A model generated the notes under the pieces. It had not been told where the DNA came from. It saw nothing but the letters and a program-made list of their open reading frames with translations, and made no database searches. This document shows positions 1 to 11,088 of a stretch of DNA of 64,000 nucleotides, in pieces. A program made the position numbers and the translations under genes. The stretch comes from Gloeophyllum trabeum ATCC 11539 (lineage: Eukaryota > Basidiomycota > Agaricomycetes > Gloeophyllales > Gloeophyllaceae): the NCBI RefSeq assembly GCF_000344685.1, contig NW_006920410.1, positions 1,140,414 through 1,204,413 of the forward strand. The letters run 5' to 3'. How positions within the stretch are numbered: position 1 is the first letter of the stretch; each line of letters begins with the position of its first letter.

Positions 1-17
1 AGGTTTATTTGTTGCAG

Positions 18-180
18 CTCGCAGACGATCTGGAGGAGGTTGATCCGACACGAGTGCTCTGTCATTTTGCTCGATTCCCTCTGACGGACGAGCTTGCTGT
101 TGTACTCATGTTATCTCAGGTAAGTCCACTTCATCATCTCCATATAGCTCCGCTGAACACAAACACTATCTTAGAACTAG
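18..180 (+). CDS. Partial 3' end of an unidentified gene running in from the left edge
   Basis: A short stretch from 18 to 119 is open, starts right after a good acceptor (ttgcag) and ends at a strong donor (gtaagt at 120). It encodes an acidic, leucine-rich peptide beginning LADDLEEVDP. If the next acceptor (cttag at 170-174) is used, the final exon is just AAC TAG, so the protein would end ...MLSQN. This is inferred from splice signals and frame only; the peptide is too short to recognise a family. It could equally be a non-terminal exon of a gene truncated by the window edge. Confidence 0.3.
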
Positions 181-2173
181 GCATACAAGTCGGTTGCGCC
201 CGTACCAGGCTGCGAGCCGCTCTCCCAGCCGCTCTTAGCCGCCGGTGGGCCGCCGCCGGCTATTGAGTGGCTTGCCGATGCAGCCACTGGCGGCCCGTCG
301 GCGGCCCGATTATATACCGGACGATCCCGAATCAGGTATATCGCACCTTTATGCTATGTGTTACGCTATTTGCATCCATATTCCGGATTCGCTATCAACC
401 CGAGATGTGCTTTGATATTTTAGCTATGATTCATTGTACTGTATCAGGCCAAAAACCGGACTTCCCCATTGTTCCATATATTTATCCATATTTGCTCTAT
501 CACTGGGTATATCTGCGGAAATTGATATTCAAATATGGTAATGCATTTGTTTCTATTTGATATTCCCTGACATTACCGTTGTAGGGGATCGTCTGTGGCT
601 CAGCTCCCATATGGGGAGTATATGACTGTATATGGTGGTTGTGTGGAATTCACAATATTGTATTGACATATGGGACTGAATGCCACCGCGTGTCATATTA
701 TCGGTTGCTCGATGTGGAGTGAGGGTCGGAACTTGGGCTTCGATCGTATATGCGTGCTATGGAACCTGGAACCGAATACATTCGGGTCAGCCTCAAACAC
801 TTCCGGTACGCTCGCGGACTGTGATGTCACTGGCGCGTCCAGAAGATTGAAGACAGTATTCGCATATGGAGGACTGCGTTTCTTGGGTCCTCAAATACAA
901 AATCAAGAATGAGTTGTATGATGTCACCCCCTTCTCCTTCTCCAAGACCCACTTTCAGGACTGTGAGCAGGGGAGCCAGTCTAAGTATCAGTAAGCTCGC
1001 TCCATAGTCTGGACTGATGAAGATGTGTCTCTGTCAAACTCGGCCCTTTGTAGGCTCCTGAGAGTGGCTTGCATCATGCCGGTCTGCCTGAGCCTGATGC
1101 AAGACGGTCTTGATGCTTCCTACCGGCCGTAAATGACATTTCTCGAGTCGGAAGGTGATTTCGGGGCAAGCTCGGCCCCTAGGTCCTCGCTGGGTGAAGC
1201 GCTACGCCTCTGAAGTACATCCGCAGGGACCCCTATGTCGTGTACTCCTGGATTTATACATTTAACATGTGCAAGGACGGGTACGTGCAGGATGTTCAGG
1301 ATGATACGGCAGAAAGAGGCAGGCTTTAGAACACGAGTGATGGAATTACGTGGTAGGATGCTGGGAACGGATGCCTCGGGCGTATATGTATGTATGTATG
1401 TCCACTCGTGTTTGATCACAGTATGCCCGATGCGCTTAATGTATCCACCTGCTCCGTTTGGTGATTCGAATGGCACGATATAATGGAATCAAGTGGCAGC
1501 TGTAAAGACAACAGCACGACGAGTAAGCATATAATGCTGAAACGTAACATTCGATACACTTACATCCTGCACGACGCCCCTAATCGATCTACACAACAAC
1601 GGATTCAAACTCCGGCCAGACAGCAGTTCGATTTCCCACGCTCACAGCCTTTCTCCTAGCTTTGTTCCCTTGCTGCGACCGCACGTCTTCTACCTCTCTC
1701 TCTTCCACCTCGCTGTTGTTTCTCTCTTCCGTTCTCTGTCTTACGCGCAACAGTGAGTATTGGTTCTGGTGTCCTTCTTCTGGGACTTGCTCCAGGGCGA
1801 TCGTGCTACATCTGAGCGAAAACGGTTCGAACGGACGACAGGCGACGCCTTAAGGCCGAAACGTGGCGGGGTGTCGTCTCTGCCAGCGACGCAGGCGGTA
1901 TGGCATGTGGCACGGTTTGTAGGTGCTGGGGAATGCGACGACGACGCTTTTGCCATTGACTGGTTGCTGTGCTGGCGTCGTCGCCGCGCTTTGTGCCCAG
2001 TATGGCGCTTACGTGTGGTTCGGACGACGCGGCTGACCGATCACTTGTTCGTCCGAGTATAAAATCAGTGCGATGGCGACCCTGCCCTTACTCTTCTCCT
2101 CTCTATCCTTGACGACTCTCCTCGTCGGAGGCATCTCACTGACCCGATCTTTTCAATCAGGAAATAATCTTTC
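181..2173. other. Intergenic region upstream of casein kinase 1
   Basis: I see no convincing gene here. Parts of 290-680 are AT-richer than the neighbouring genes, and a short TATG microsatellite lies around 1384-1400. Pyrimidine-rich tracts at 1640-1740 and 2088-2120 look like promoter or 5'UTR sequence of the downstream kinase. A donor-like gtgagtatt at about 1752 and an acceptor ttttcaatcag ending at 2160 would permit a 5'UTR intron of about 400 nt just before the kinase ATG. Confidence 0.4.
2058..2064 (+). promoter_or_regulatory. TATA box candidate for casein kinase 1
   Basis: TATAAAA lies about 30 nt before a CT-rich initiator-like stretch (2085-2120) and 110 nt before the kinase ATG, a usual fungal core-promoter layout. 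If the long 5'UTR intron noted for this region is real, this would be a second, internal promoter. Confidence 0.45.
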
Positions 2174-3440
2174 ATGGCCGACAACTCATCTCACAGATTA
2201 GACCTCCGGGTGGGAGGCAAGTACAGGCTCGGGAAGAAGATCGGCTCGGGATCGTTCGGTGAGTTGGCCCTGTTGTATTCGCGTGAAGAATATGGCTGAC
2301 GTTGCGTGCTTCGCAGGCGATATCTATCTCGGCATCAACATCATTTCCGGGGAGGAAGTCGCCATCAAACTCGAGTCCGTGAAGGCCAAGCATCCTCAGC
2401 TTGAATACGAGTCCAAGGTCTATAAGACCCTTGCCGGAGGTGTGGGTGTGCCTTTTGTCCGGTGGTTCGGGACGGAATGCGACTACAACGCGATGGTGCT
2501 CGACCTATTGGGGCCCTCGCTTGAGGATCTCTTCAACTTCTGCAACCGCAAGTTCAGTCTGAAGACCGTCTTGCTCCTCGCGGACCAATTGGTGAGTCAG
2601 CTCTCTGTTTCGATTATGCGTACATCGCTAACGTTCCTATGTAGATCTCTCGCATCGAATACATTCACTCTCGTAACTTCATCCACCGTGACATCAAGCC
2701 CGACAACTTCCTTATGGGAATTGGGAAGCGGGGCAACCAGGTCAACGTCATTGACTTTGGTCTGGCGAAGAAGTTCAGGGACCCGAAGACTCACCTCCAC
2801 ATCCCTTACAGGGAGAACAAGAACCTGACGGGTACGGCTCGGTACACATCTATCAACACTCACTTGGGTGTAGAGCAGTCTCGACGCGACGACCTGGAGT
2901 CTCTTGCTTACGTCCTCATGTACTTCCTCCGTGGATCGCTTCCCTGGCAGGGCCTCAAGGCTGCTACCAAGAAGCAGAAGTACGACCGTATCATGGAGAA
3001 GAAGATGACAACGCCGACTGACCTCTTGTGCCGCGGCTTCCCCAACGAGTTCGGCATCTTCCTCAACTACACAAGGGCGCTCCGCTTCGATGACAAGCCT
3101 GACTACTCCTACCTTCGCAAGCTCTTCAGGGACCTGTTCGTCCGCGAAGGTTTCCAGTACGACTACGTCTTCGACTGGAGTGTTCAGAGGGGTGCCCAGG
3201 AGGAGGGCAGCGCTAGCACTTCACAGAAGGCTGCTGCTGGCAGGAGGAAGGTCGTTCAGGAAGAAGAGGAGCCCCGCGTAAGTGACCGAATGTAAGTTGT
3301 GACGCTGAGATCTGAATCTTCATTTTTTGACTGCTCCTCCGGACAGGCTCCGCTCGCACACGCGTCAGCAGCAGCAGGCGGCCATGCCAGGCGCCGTGGG
3401 GCAACAGCGCCGTGGTCGTGATGATGCCAACCTCTGGTAG
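2174..3440 (+). CDS. Casein kinase 1 family protein kinase (Hrr25/CK1 delta-epsilon type)
   Basis: Four exons: 2174-2258, 2317-2591, 2645-3291, 3347-3440 (366 aa). The kinase domain fills about residues 15-290. It shows the glycine loop GSGSFG, the lysine in EEVAIKLE, the catalytic loop [19 protein letters not shown] in place of DFG-APE-type signals, and the CK1-specific [12 protein letters not shown]. The tail is short and basic ([14 protein letters not shown]), as in fungal Hrr25-like kinases. The frame of the tail fixes the third intron at 3292-3346 rather than at the earlier gtaagt (3278). Family role: a constitutively active Ser/Thr kinase acting in DNA repair, ribosome maturation, vesicle traffic and meiosis; which of these applies here is inference. 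An ordinary, complete gene. Confidence 0.95.
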
Positions 3441-4680
3441 ATGTGTTCTCTTCCTTCCCTTTCCGCGGAGTAGAGCACGTCCGGTTATGGGCAGTCCTGG
3501 TCGTGGTGTGGTCACAGGTTATGTTGGGGTGTTGTTTGTGTGTCGGTCGCGTTTTCTGGCTGCAATGGTCCGGAGTGATCGGAGGTCCCGTCGAGGCGTA
3601 TCAAGTGATCGGTGTGGGTGGACTCAAACGCAGTGATAGCACGCCCGGTTTTGCCGGATACGTTGCGCATCCACGGCATCCACTCTTTCAATAGTCACGG
3701 CAACCTTCCGATATACCGCTCCGGCTCGGCGTCACTGTTGCACACATACAGCTCGATTTAATATGGCTTGGGCGGACCCAGGATGACTTGCTCGAAACCG
3801 TCTACGCAGACGGTTGCCTCCCATTTTTTTCCGTACGGACGCCTTTTCTTTTCAGGTTGACCATCGTTCTTCTGTAGAACACCATGGACAGCTGCCTTTT
3901 CCCTTGTCGTGTAATGCCCCCACTCGCGCCGTACCCCTGTTGAATCTTTTCAACCGCGTCTTATTCATCTGGCTTCCGTCCTGCCCTGTGTTATTTCCAC
4001 ATCTGCAAGCATCATCATCTTCATACACACGTTCCTTTGTTACTTTTTTACCCATTCCGTCACCATTTTGGGCTTATCAAGCTCTTCGCTGTCCTCCTTT
4101 CCTCCACTTCACCTTTTCATGTTAAGGTTGAAGGCGTGCTGGACAGGAGAGGGCGCCGCGTCTGATCTCTGCTGCCTTCAGGATGAAGATATGGGACTGC
4201 GGCTGAGGGTGCCAATAGGAGAGAAGAGATCTGCCGAAGAACACCAGAAGCTATGTTTCACCATGTCAATGTTGGCAAGGCACTCATGACTTCGTGTCTC
4301 TGGAGGGTTGAAGGTGTCGAAGTTAGGGCGGCAGGAGATTCAGGCGCGTTCATGTCTATTTAATATGCGACTGGGTTGTTGCTATACGCCGCCCGTTTCT
4401 GTTACGAGTCTGCAAGGATCGTTGTCTTGCGTATCATGTCATTGCAGCCTTGTATATATGATATTTCCAGTACGCATAGCAAGGAATCGCAGGTCATTCG
4501 CCTTGCAATATATTGGATGTAGGATGATCGAACATTGAGATTGAATATTGAACGGATGCTGTGCAACACGCGCTTTTAGAAGCCACCACGTAGCTTGGGA
4601 TTCGGTCACTTCGGCGTACTGGTGCTCCCGTTAGTCTCTGTAGCGCGGGCTCTCGACCTCTCTGTCTGTGACTAGCAGCC
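3441..4680. other. Intergenic region between casein kinase 1 and SEC21
   Basis: About 1.2 kb with no coding signal I would defend. It should contain the 3'UTR of the kinase (GT-rich around 3480-3600) and the promoter of SEC21. Pyrimidine-rich stretches occur at 3940-4130. Confidence 0.4.
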
Positions 4681-7600
4681 ATGGCGGCTCTTATTATCAA
4701 GAAGGAAGACGAGAGCGGACTGAGTTCGTACTACAATAACAAGACGACTATCATCCAGGAGGCTAGGGTCTTCAACGAATCTCCCATCAGTCCGCGAAAA
4801 TGCAGGGCATTATTGACGCGTATCGTATATCTCTTATACGTTGGAGAGACGTTCGGGACCCAGGAGGCCACGGAACTGTTCTTTGGAACTACTAAACTGT
4901 TCCAACATAAGGACGTGAGTCTTGAAGTTCGACGTGTTATGCCTAAGATACTACGCCGGTTCGTCTTCACAGAGTGCCCTTCGACAAATGGTCTATCTCG
5001 CCATCAAGGAACTATCCACGACAGCGGAGGACGTGATAATGGTCACTAGCAGTATCATGAAGGATATGCAACCGAACTCGGAGGTCATCTACCGGTCGAA
5101 TGCTATCCGTGCTCTTTGTCGGATTATAGACGTGCGTTCTCATTCCTACTCAGCTGATTCTGATAATTGAGGTGAACTTAGCCGTCAATGGCCCAAGGAA
5201 TAGAGCGCTTCTTTAAGGCCGCCATTGTTGACAAGAACCCTTCCATTTCCTCCGCCGCTCTTGTTTCATCATATCACTTATTCCCTCATGCGAAGGACGT
5301 TGTCAAGCGATGGGTGAATGAGGCTCAGGAGGCTGTCAGCGGGAAGTCCTCGAGTTCGTTCTTCGGCGGCAGCTCCAGCAGCGGTTATTTGGGCGGATGG
5401 GGCTCGCAAACTCAGTCGCAAAGCGGGTATCAGGCCATTCCTTCAACCAGCTACATCACTCAGTATCATGCTTTGGGTCTGTTGTACCTAATCCGGCAAC
5501 AAGATAGGATGGCTGTTACCAAAATGATCCAACAACTGGGCGGTGGAAAGTCTGGCACCGGCACTACACTGAAAAACCCTATGGCCCTATGCATGTTGAT
5601 TCGCTATGCTGCAAAAGTCATGGAGGAGGACCCGAAGTGAGATTTTTTACCGTTTTGCAGCCGAACGGCTCTGAGAATATCTATAGCATGCAGAGACAGA
5701 TATTGGAACTCCTGGAAGGTTGGCTACGACACAAGAGCGACATGGTAAATCTTGAAGCTGCACGAGTCATCTGCGAGATGAAGAATGTGACTCCCGCTCA
5801 GTTAACGAGACCCATTGCAGGTGGGTCATATGTTTGGTTCCTGTCCGCTGTTACCCATACTTGCATCACAGTCTTGCAATTACTCTTGTCATCCCCTAAA
5901 TCGACTCTCAAATTCGCTGCAACCCGTACACTCGCCTCCCTTGCGTTAACGCATCCAGCTAGCGTCGCCACATGCAATATTGAGCTGGAGAACCTGATAT
6001 CTGACCCCAACCGCAGTGTCGCGACCTACGCTATCACAACCCTGTTGAAGGTACTTATGTCCCCTTACGAGTCCTGTTACTCGTGACTCATTGGACGTTA
6101 TAGACTGGTAACGAAGCGTCCGTGGATCGCCTCATGAAACAGATCACAGGTTTCATGAGCGAAATCTCTGATGAATTCAAGGTTATCATTGTCGATGCTA
6201 TCCGGACCTTGTGTCTCAAATTCCCAGGAAAACATGCTTCCATGCTAGGATTCCTGTCTGGCGTTCTGCGCGACGAGGGTGGCTATGACTTCAAGAGAGC
6301 CGTTGTGGAAGCTATATTCGACATGATCAAATTTATTTCCGACGCCAAGGAGCAGGCCTTGTCCCATCTGTGCGAATTCATCGAAGATTGCGAATTCACA
6401 AAACTGTCCGTTCGCATTCTCCACCTGCTTGGGTTGGAGGGACCGAAGTCGCCGCAGCCGGCCAAGTATATTCGGTACATCTACAACCGAGTGGTGTTGG
6501 AGAATGCTACTGTCAGGTCAGCGGCGGTCGCCAGCCTTGCGAAGTTCGGGGTTGGCGTGCAGGACACCTCATTGCAGAAGAGTATCAGCGTCTTACTGAA
6601 TCGTTGTCTGGACGATGTCGACGACGAAGTGCGCGACCGAGCTGCTATGTATTTAAAGGTCATTAAAGAACCAGAGCTGGCAAACGTTTACGTTAAAGAA
6701 GGTAACAAAAAATGAGTTCTTCGTAGGGATCAGTCTGACCTAGATTATTGATAGAGTCAATACCTTCGCTCGCGGCACTGGAGCAGAAACTAGTCGCATA
6801 TGTGAACGAGCCCGACGCTGCGGAACAACCATTCGATATCAACTCAATACCAAGGGTCAGCCGAGCACAAGCAGTTTCTGAAGCAGCGCGTGAGTGACGT
6901 TATTACACTAGTACGACTAAACTTGACCTCGGCGTATTCCAGGTCCAAGTACCTTGGACACCATTAGTGCGCCTACTGCCAAGAAGAGCGCGAGCCCCCC
7001 TCCACCAACTGCTGCAGAGACTCAATCAGCATATGCTCAACAGCTTGCGGAAGTGTCAAACTTCGCTTCGTATGGCCCTGTTCTGCACAGCAGTTCCAAG
7101 CCCACACCACTGACGGAGAGCGAGACCGAGTACCAAGTGTCTTGCGTCAAGCACATTTTCAAAGAGCATATCGTATTCCAGGTTTGTTACTGTTCCACGT
7201 AACCGTTACTGCATCGTCGCTCAGACCACACTGTAGCTGAACGTCTCAAACACACTGCCAGATACGATCCTGGAACAAGTTGCTGTTATTATGCAGCCTT
7301 CCACCGACTCCGGGCTTACAGAAGATTTCATTATCCAATTAGACTCTCTTGCCCCAACAACTTCGGGTGTGATCTACGTGTCGTTCACCCGTGATCACCC
7401 AGATGAATTCGCTATGACCTCATTCCAGTGTGTCCTCAAGTTCATCAGCAAGGAATGTGATCCAGCCACAGGTGAACCTGAAGAGGAGGGTTATCCGGAC
7501 GAGTACGAACTGGAGGAGTTGGAGTTGACAGCAGCGGACTACATTGTCCCGACGTACGCAACCTTCTCGGCGGAGTGGGACCGTCTGCGTGGTGGTGCAT

Positions 7601-7936
7601 CTGCTACAGAAACCTTCGCACTCTCTGCCATGGACAGTTTGAAGGGTAAGCGGATATTTCTCGCTGGAGAATAGTTGGTTGACAAGATTCTCTTCAGCTG
7701 CCTGCGACTCGATCATCGAGATCCTGAACATGGAGCCTCTTGGTGGCAGCGAGGTCCCCACGTCGAGCTCGGTGCACACCCTCCAGTTATCTGGCATGCT
7801 CCCCGGTGGCGGCGGCAAGGTGCTCGTCCGGTGTCGGATGACTTACTCCCGAGGGCAGGGTGTGACTTTGGAATTGGGTGTACGAGCGGAAAAACAGGAA
7901 GCGTGCAACCTGGTGCTGGCCGCCATTGGCGGCTAG
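4681..7936 (+). CDS. SEC21: Coatomer subunit gamma (COPI gamma-COP)
   Basis: Ten exons give 926 aa, matching the usual length (yeast about 935). Exons: 4681-4914, 4973-5131, 5182-5636, 5687-5820, 5872-6050, 6104-6701, 6755-6889, 6943-7181, 7237-7645, 7698-7936. The N-terminal two thirds is a HEAT-type adaptin trunk ([34 protein letters not shown]). A proline-rich hinge follows, then the appendage domain (from about [20 protein letters not shown]). A Gly/Ser-rich loop ([18 protein letters not shown]) interrupts the trunk near residue 190 and looks like a lineage-specific insertion. The protein is part of the COPI coat for retrograde Golgi-to-ER transport. The acceptor at 5686, not the earlier cag at 5660, is needed to keep frame. 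The delta subunit of the same coat lies 37 kb away. Confidence 0.95.
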
Positions 7937-8241
7937 GCACCAGGTGGGTTTCTTTCTCATGTTTGTAGATACGTGCAGGATATCATACCATTACCGGACG
8001 CTAGACGCTACTACGGTTCCTGTATCGAACGAACAGCACGGAGGACTATAGTTGATCCTCCGGCTTAGAAGTGGTGATCGGGTTGCGGCCGTTTACTCGC
8101 CGGTGGGGTCAGTCGAGCAAGGCGGGGTGCAGTACAGTCCGCGGTTCCCCATACAAATGTAGATGGTCTCACTGCTATCTGTCTATTCCCGCTGTCAAGG
8201 CCTTTGTCTCTCCGGTCGCGCTCTCTACCGCCGCCCCAGAC
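7937..8241. other. Short intergenic region, SEC21 to pantothenate kinase
   Basis: About 305 nt between two genes on the same strand. It must hold the SEC21 terminator and the pantothenate kinase promoter. No distinct element recognised. Confidence 0.35.
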
Positions 8242-10122
8242 ATGCCTACGCCGTCCCTACCTGCGCCCAAAGTCATTCATGTCGACACGAGAGGAGCGGT
8301 AATACTGGAAGAGGAGTCGCCTGAGGTTGGTGCCCACGAGCCGTCGAGGCCAGGTCACGATCTTGACTGTTGCCTTTGGTCTAGACTAGGGACAGTCGAG
8401 GGATATACCTCCCAAATCATATCGAGCCCGTATCGCATATTGCAGTCGATGTGAGTGGTGTCATACTGGCACTTCTTTGCATCATGCTGAAATGACTACT
8501 TCTGCTGGGCCTGCGTAGATCGGCGGTTCTCTAGCCAAGGTCGTGTATTTCACGCGTTCGCCCGAACCTCCATCCTCCCCCTCAGTCGCTGCGACAAGGG
8601 GCACAAGTACTGCGAGTCCTCTGTCGACACCCCCATCAAGCTCGCCTACCAGCTCGTCACATTCCTCACCCCGATTCCCCGCCAGCAACTCCCATACGAA
8701 ACATAACGGTGCTCTTACCCCTCTCGTCCTAGACGCACACAACCACGTCAACGGCAGCACTTACCCCTTTCCAAATCCTCAAAGCGTACACAATGCGCTG
8801 GAGATCGACGGTATGGATGCGAGCTTCTTGCACTCGTCGATCCTACAGCACACGACATCACTACGACATTTCCCCGGCGGTTCGCTAACCTTCGAGCGCT
8901 TCGAAACAGACAACATAGACGAATGCGTCTCATTCATTCAATCCCTTATCTCCTATTCCGCTGAGCTCAACGGCGTGTCGCTGGACGAGATGCGGCGGGG
9001 TGTGAAAATCGTCGCAACGGGTGGCGGCGCACACAAGTTCTACGACCTGTTCCAGGGCACGCTGGGCGTCGAGGTGGTACGGGAGGACGAAATGGAATGC
9101 CTGATAGAAGGACTGAAGTTCATCACACTCATTCCAGACGAAGTCTACTATTTCTCGGACGAACTCGTCCATGCAGTCTCACATGCAACACCGGGGTGCT
9201 CAGTTAACGGGAATGTCAATGGCTCTTCGGGATCTGTCACGCTAGAGAGGCCGGGGCCTAATCCGCCGCAGTTTGCGGTTACGTTTGAGCAGAATCCGAC
9301 GCCTCAATTACCGTGTTTGCTAGTGAACATCGGATCGGGTGTCTCTATCATCAAGGTGGACGAAGATGGCAGTTTCGAACGTGTCAGCGGGACAAGCTTA
9401 GGAGGCGGAACTTTATGGGGCCTCCTAAGCATGTTGACTCAGGCAACCAGTTTCGATGGTAAGTTTGATTAGATTAGTGCTCCATGCGCTTGTCCGGACA
9501 GTTGGGCTCATACTTTCGTTCCCAGAGATGCTGGCGTTATCAGAGAAAGGGGACAACTCGACCGTGGACATGCTCGTAGGAGATATTTATGGGCAAGACT
9601 ATAGTCGTCTAGGCTTGAAGTCGACGATGATCGCGAGTTCCTTCGGGAAGGTATTCAAGAAGAGCGGCGAAAAGCGCAAGTTCTCGCCGGAAGACATCAG
9701 CAAGAGTCTACTATATGCTGTATCTAATAATATCGGACAAATCGCGTACGTATCTTTCACGTCAGTTCCAGTGCTGTTGCTGATTTGGATCTGTGCATCA
9801 GTTACATGAACGCGGAAAAATATAATTTGGATAGGATCTACTTTGGCGGTTGCTTCATTCGAGGTACGGTCTTACCTGTTTGAGAGTGTCGTGCTAGTTC
9901 TCATGTTATTTCCCCAGGGCACGCGGCCACAATCGGAACATTATCGTACGCTATAAGGTTCTGGAGCAAGGGAACAAAGCGTGCGCTGTTTCTACGACAC
10001 GAAGGCTTCCTGTGAGTGTGCACTCTTGCCACCGTTTCGCCGAGGCCTATTTCTGACTGTTGACCTGCAGTGGGGCTATCGGAGCATGGATAAGAAATAT
10101 CGAGCGGCAGGATGAAGCCTGA
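8242..10122 (+). CDS. Pantothenate kinase, eukaryotic (type II) family
   Basis: Seven exons give 505 aa: 8242-8325, 8385-8450, 8519-9458, 9526-9745, 9802-9863, 9918-10011, 10071-10122. Family signatures are clear: the phosphate-binding start HIAVDIGGSLAKVVYF, GVKIVATGGGAHKFYDLF, NIGSGVSIIKV, GTSLGGGTLWGL, and the C-terminal IYFGGCFIRGHAATIGTLSY with LRHEGFLGAIGAW. The enzyme phosphorylates pantothenate, the first committed step of coenzyme A synthesis, in the cytosol. A Ser/Pro-rich insert (about residues 60-105) separates the first glycine motif from the rest of the domain; it looks disordered and is the least conserved part. The first exon boundary (donor gttggt, weak) is the least certain junction. 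Confidence 0.92.
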
Positions 10123-11088
10123 AATAGACATCGGCCGGGCCTGTATGGGATATCTGCTATCTACTGCGGACTATGGAGGAGAGCTTGTTATTTATTGGCA
10201 CATATCTCACAACGTGTATAGTAGGCACTAGGATAATAAACCAGCATGCAACAGTTTCATAGAAACAATCTTGTCTGAAATGAGTGGATTTGAACGAGAA
10301 GGCTGTGGTGGCCGTACAAACGGAGAAGGCATTGGCCGAGGATGGCAAGTGCCGTAAGAGGGAGGCCGCATCGGACGAGCGATGCGTCATTTCGATCTCG
10401 TACCGACCGTGGCTCCGACAAGGAAGGAAGGACCGTGTCTTTGTTGCACTGCTTTTGACTCTGCTCAATGCGGTTCAAACAAGTCCCGCCTGCTTCCGAC
10501 TTGTCTGACTCTGCCTTTGTGCTTTGTCTCGGTGTCGAAGGTTCCGGGGAGTGGCAGCGGCAGGTGGGCAAGGTTGCCGAGTGTTGCAGGACGTGATGTA
10601 TGCAGCAGCAATGAGGGATGTCATAGCATACGTGATACATAGCCACGTGCGGACGAAAGACCATCCAATCCGGGTCCAATTGATGCAGATTATTGATGAT
10701 TCCAGACAGGGTTAGGCACATACACATGCCGTCTGTCTCCGGCTTTATGGAGCTCCCATGCAACGCCCGGCTGGCACGAAAACTTCGTCGAGCTTTGTAG
10801 GATTTTATAGCGGTCGTTTGCGCTGCTGCAAACCCTTTGCCATCGCGTCAAGCAGTGGCAGGTCGGCCAGGAGGTACCCGGCGGAATCAAGGCCTCGATC
10901 TCGGCAATCGAAAAGGCTAACATAGCAGCCATTTGCAGGCGTGGGAAAGCTGGGTTAATTAGCGATCCGAAGTCAATTAGCAGCAGCTTAGCAAACTGAG
11001 CCGACCTTGTCAGCCCTTTATACACCCTTTGTAATTTCATCCCACTGCCTTCTTCCCTCTCCTCTCCATCCTACCAGCCTTTCCCGCT
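10123..11088. other. Intergenic region between pantothenate kinase and the homeodomain gene
   Basis: About 970 nt. A 168-codon frame exists on the minus strand (10257-10763), but its Cys/His/Ser-rich composition resembles no family and it has no supporting neighbours, so I treat the region as non-coding promoter and 3'UTR sequence. Confidence 0.35.
11018..11025 (+). promoter_or_regulatory. TATA-like element of the triple-homeodomain gene
   Basis: TTTATACA lies about 65-70 nt before the ATG at 11089 and is followed by a pyrimidine-rich stretch (cttcttccctctcctctcc), as in many fungal promoters. Confidence 0.4.

Noticed and set aside
1760..2062. 100-codon frame upstream of casein kinase 1
   Set aside because: It lies in the promoter/5'UTR intron region, is Arg/Cys/Trp-rich and contains the TATA box near its end.
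10257..10763. 168-codon minus-strand frame between pantothenate kinase and the homeodomain gene
   Set aside because: Cys/His/Ser-rich without any motif, and overlapping equally long frames on the other strand suggest chance.
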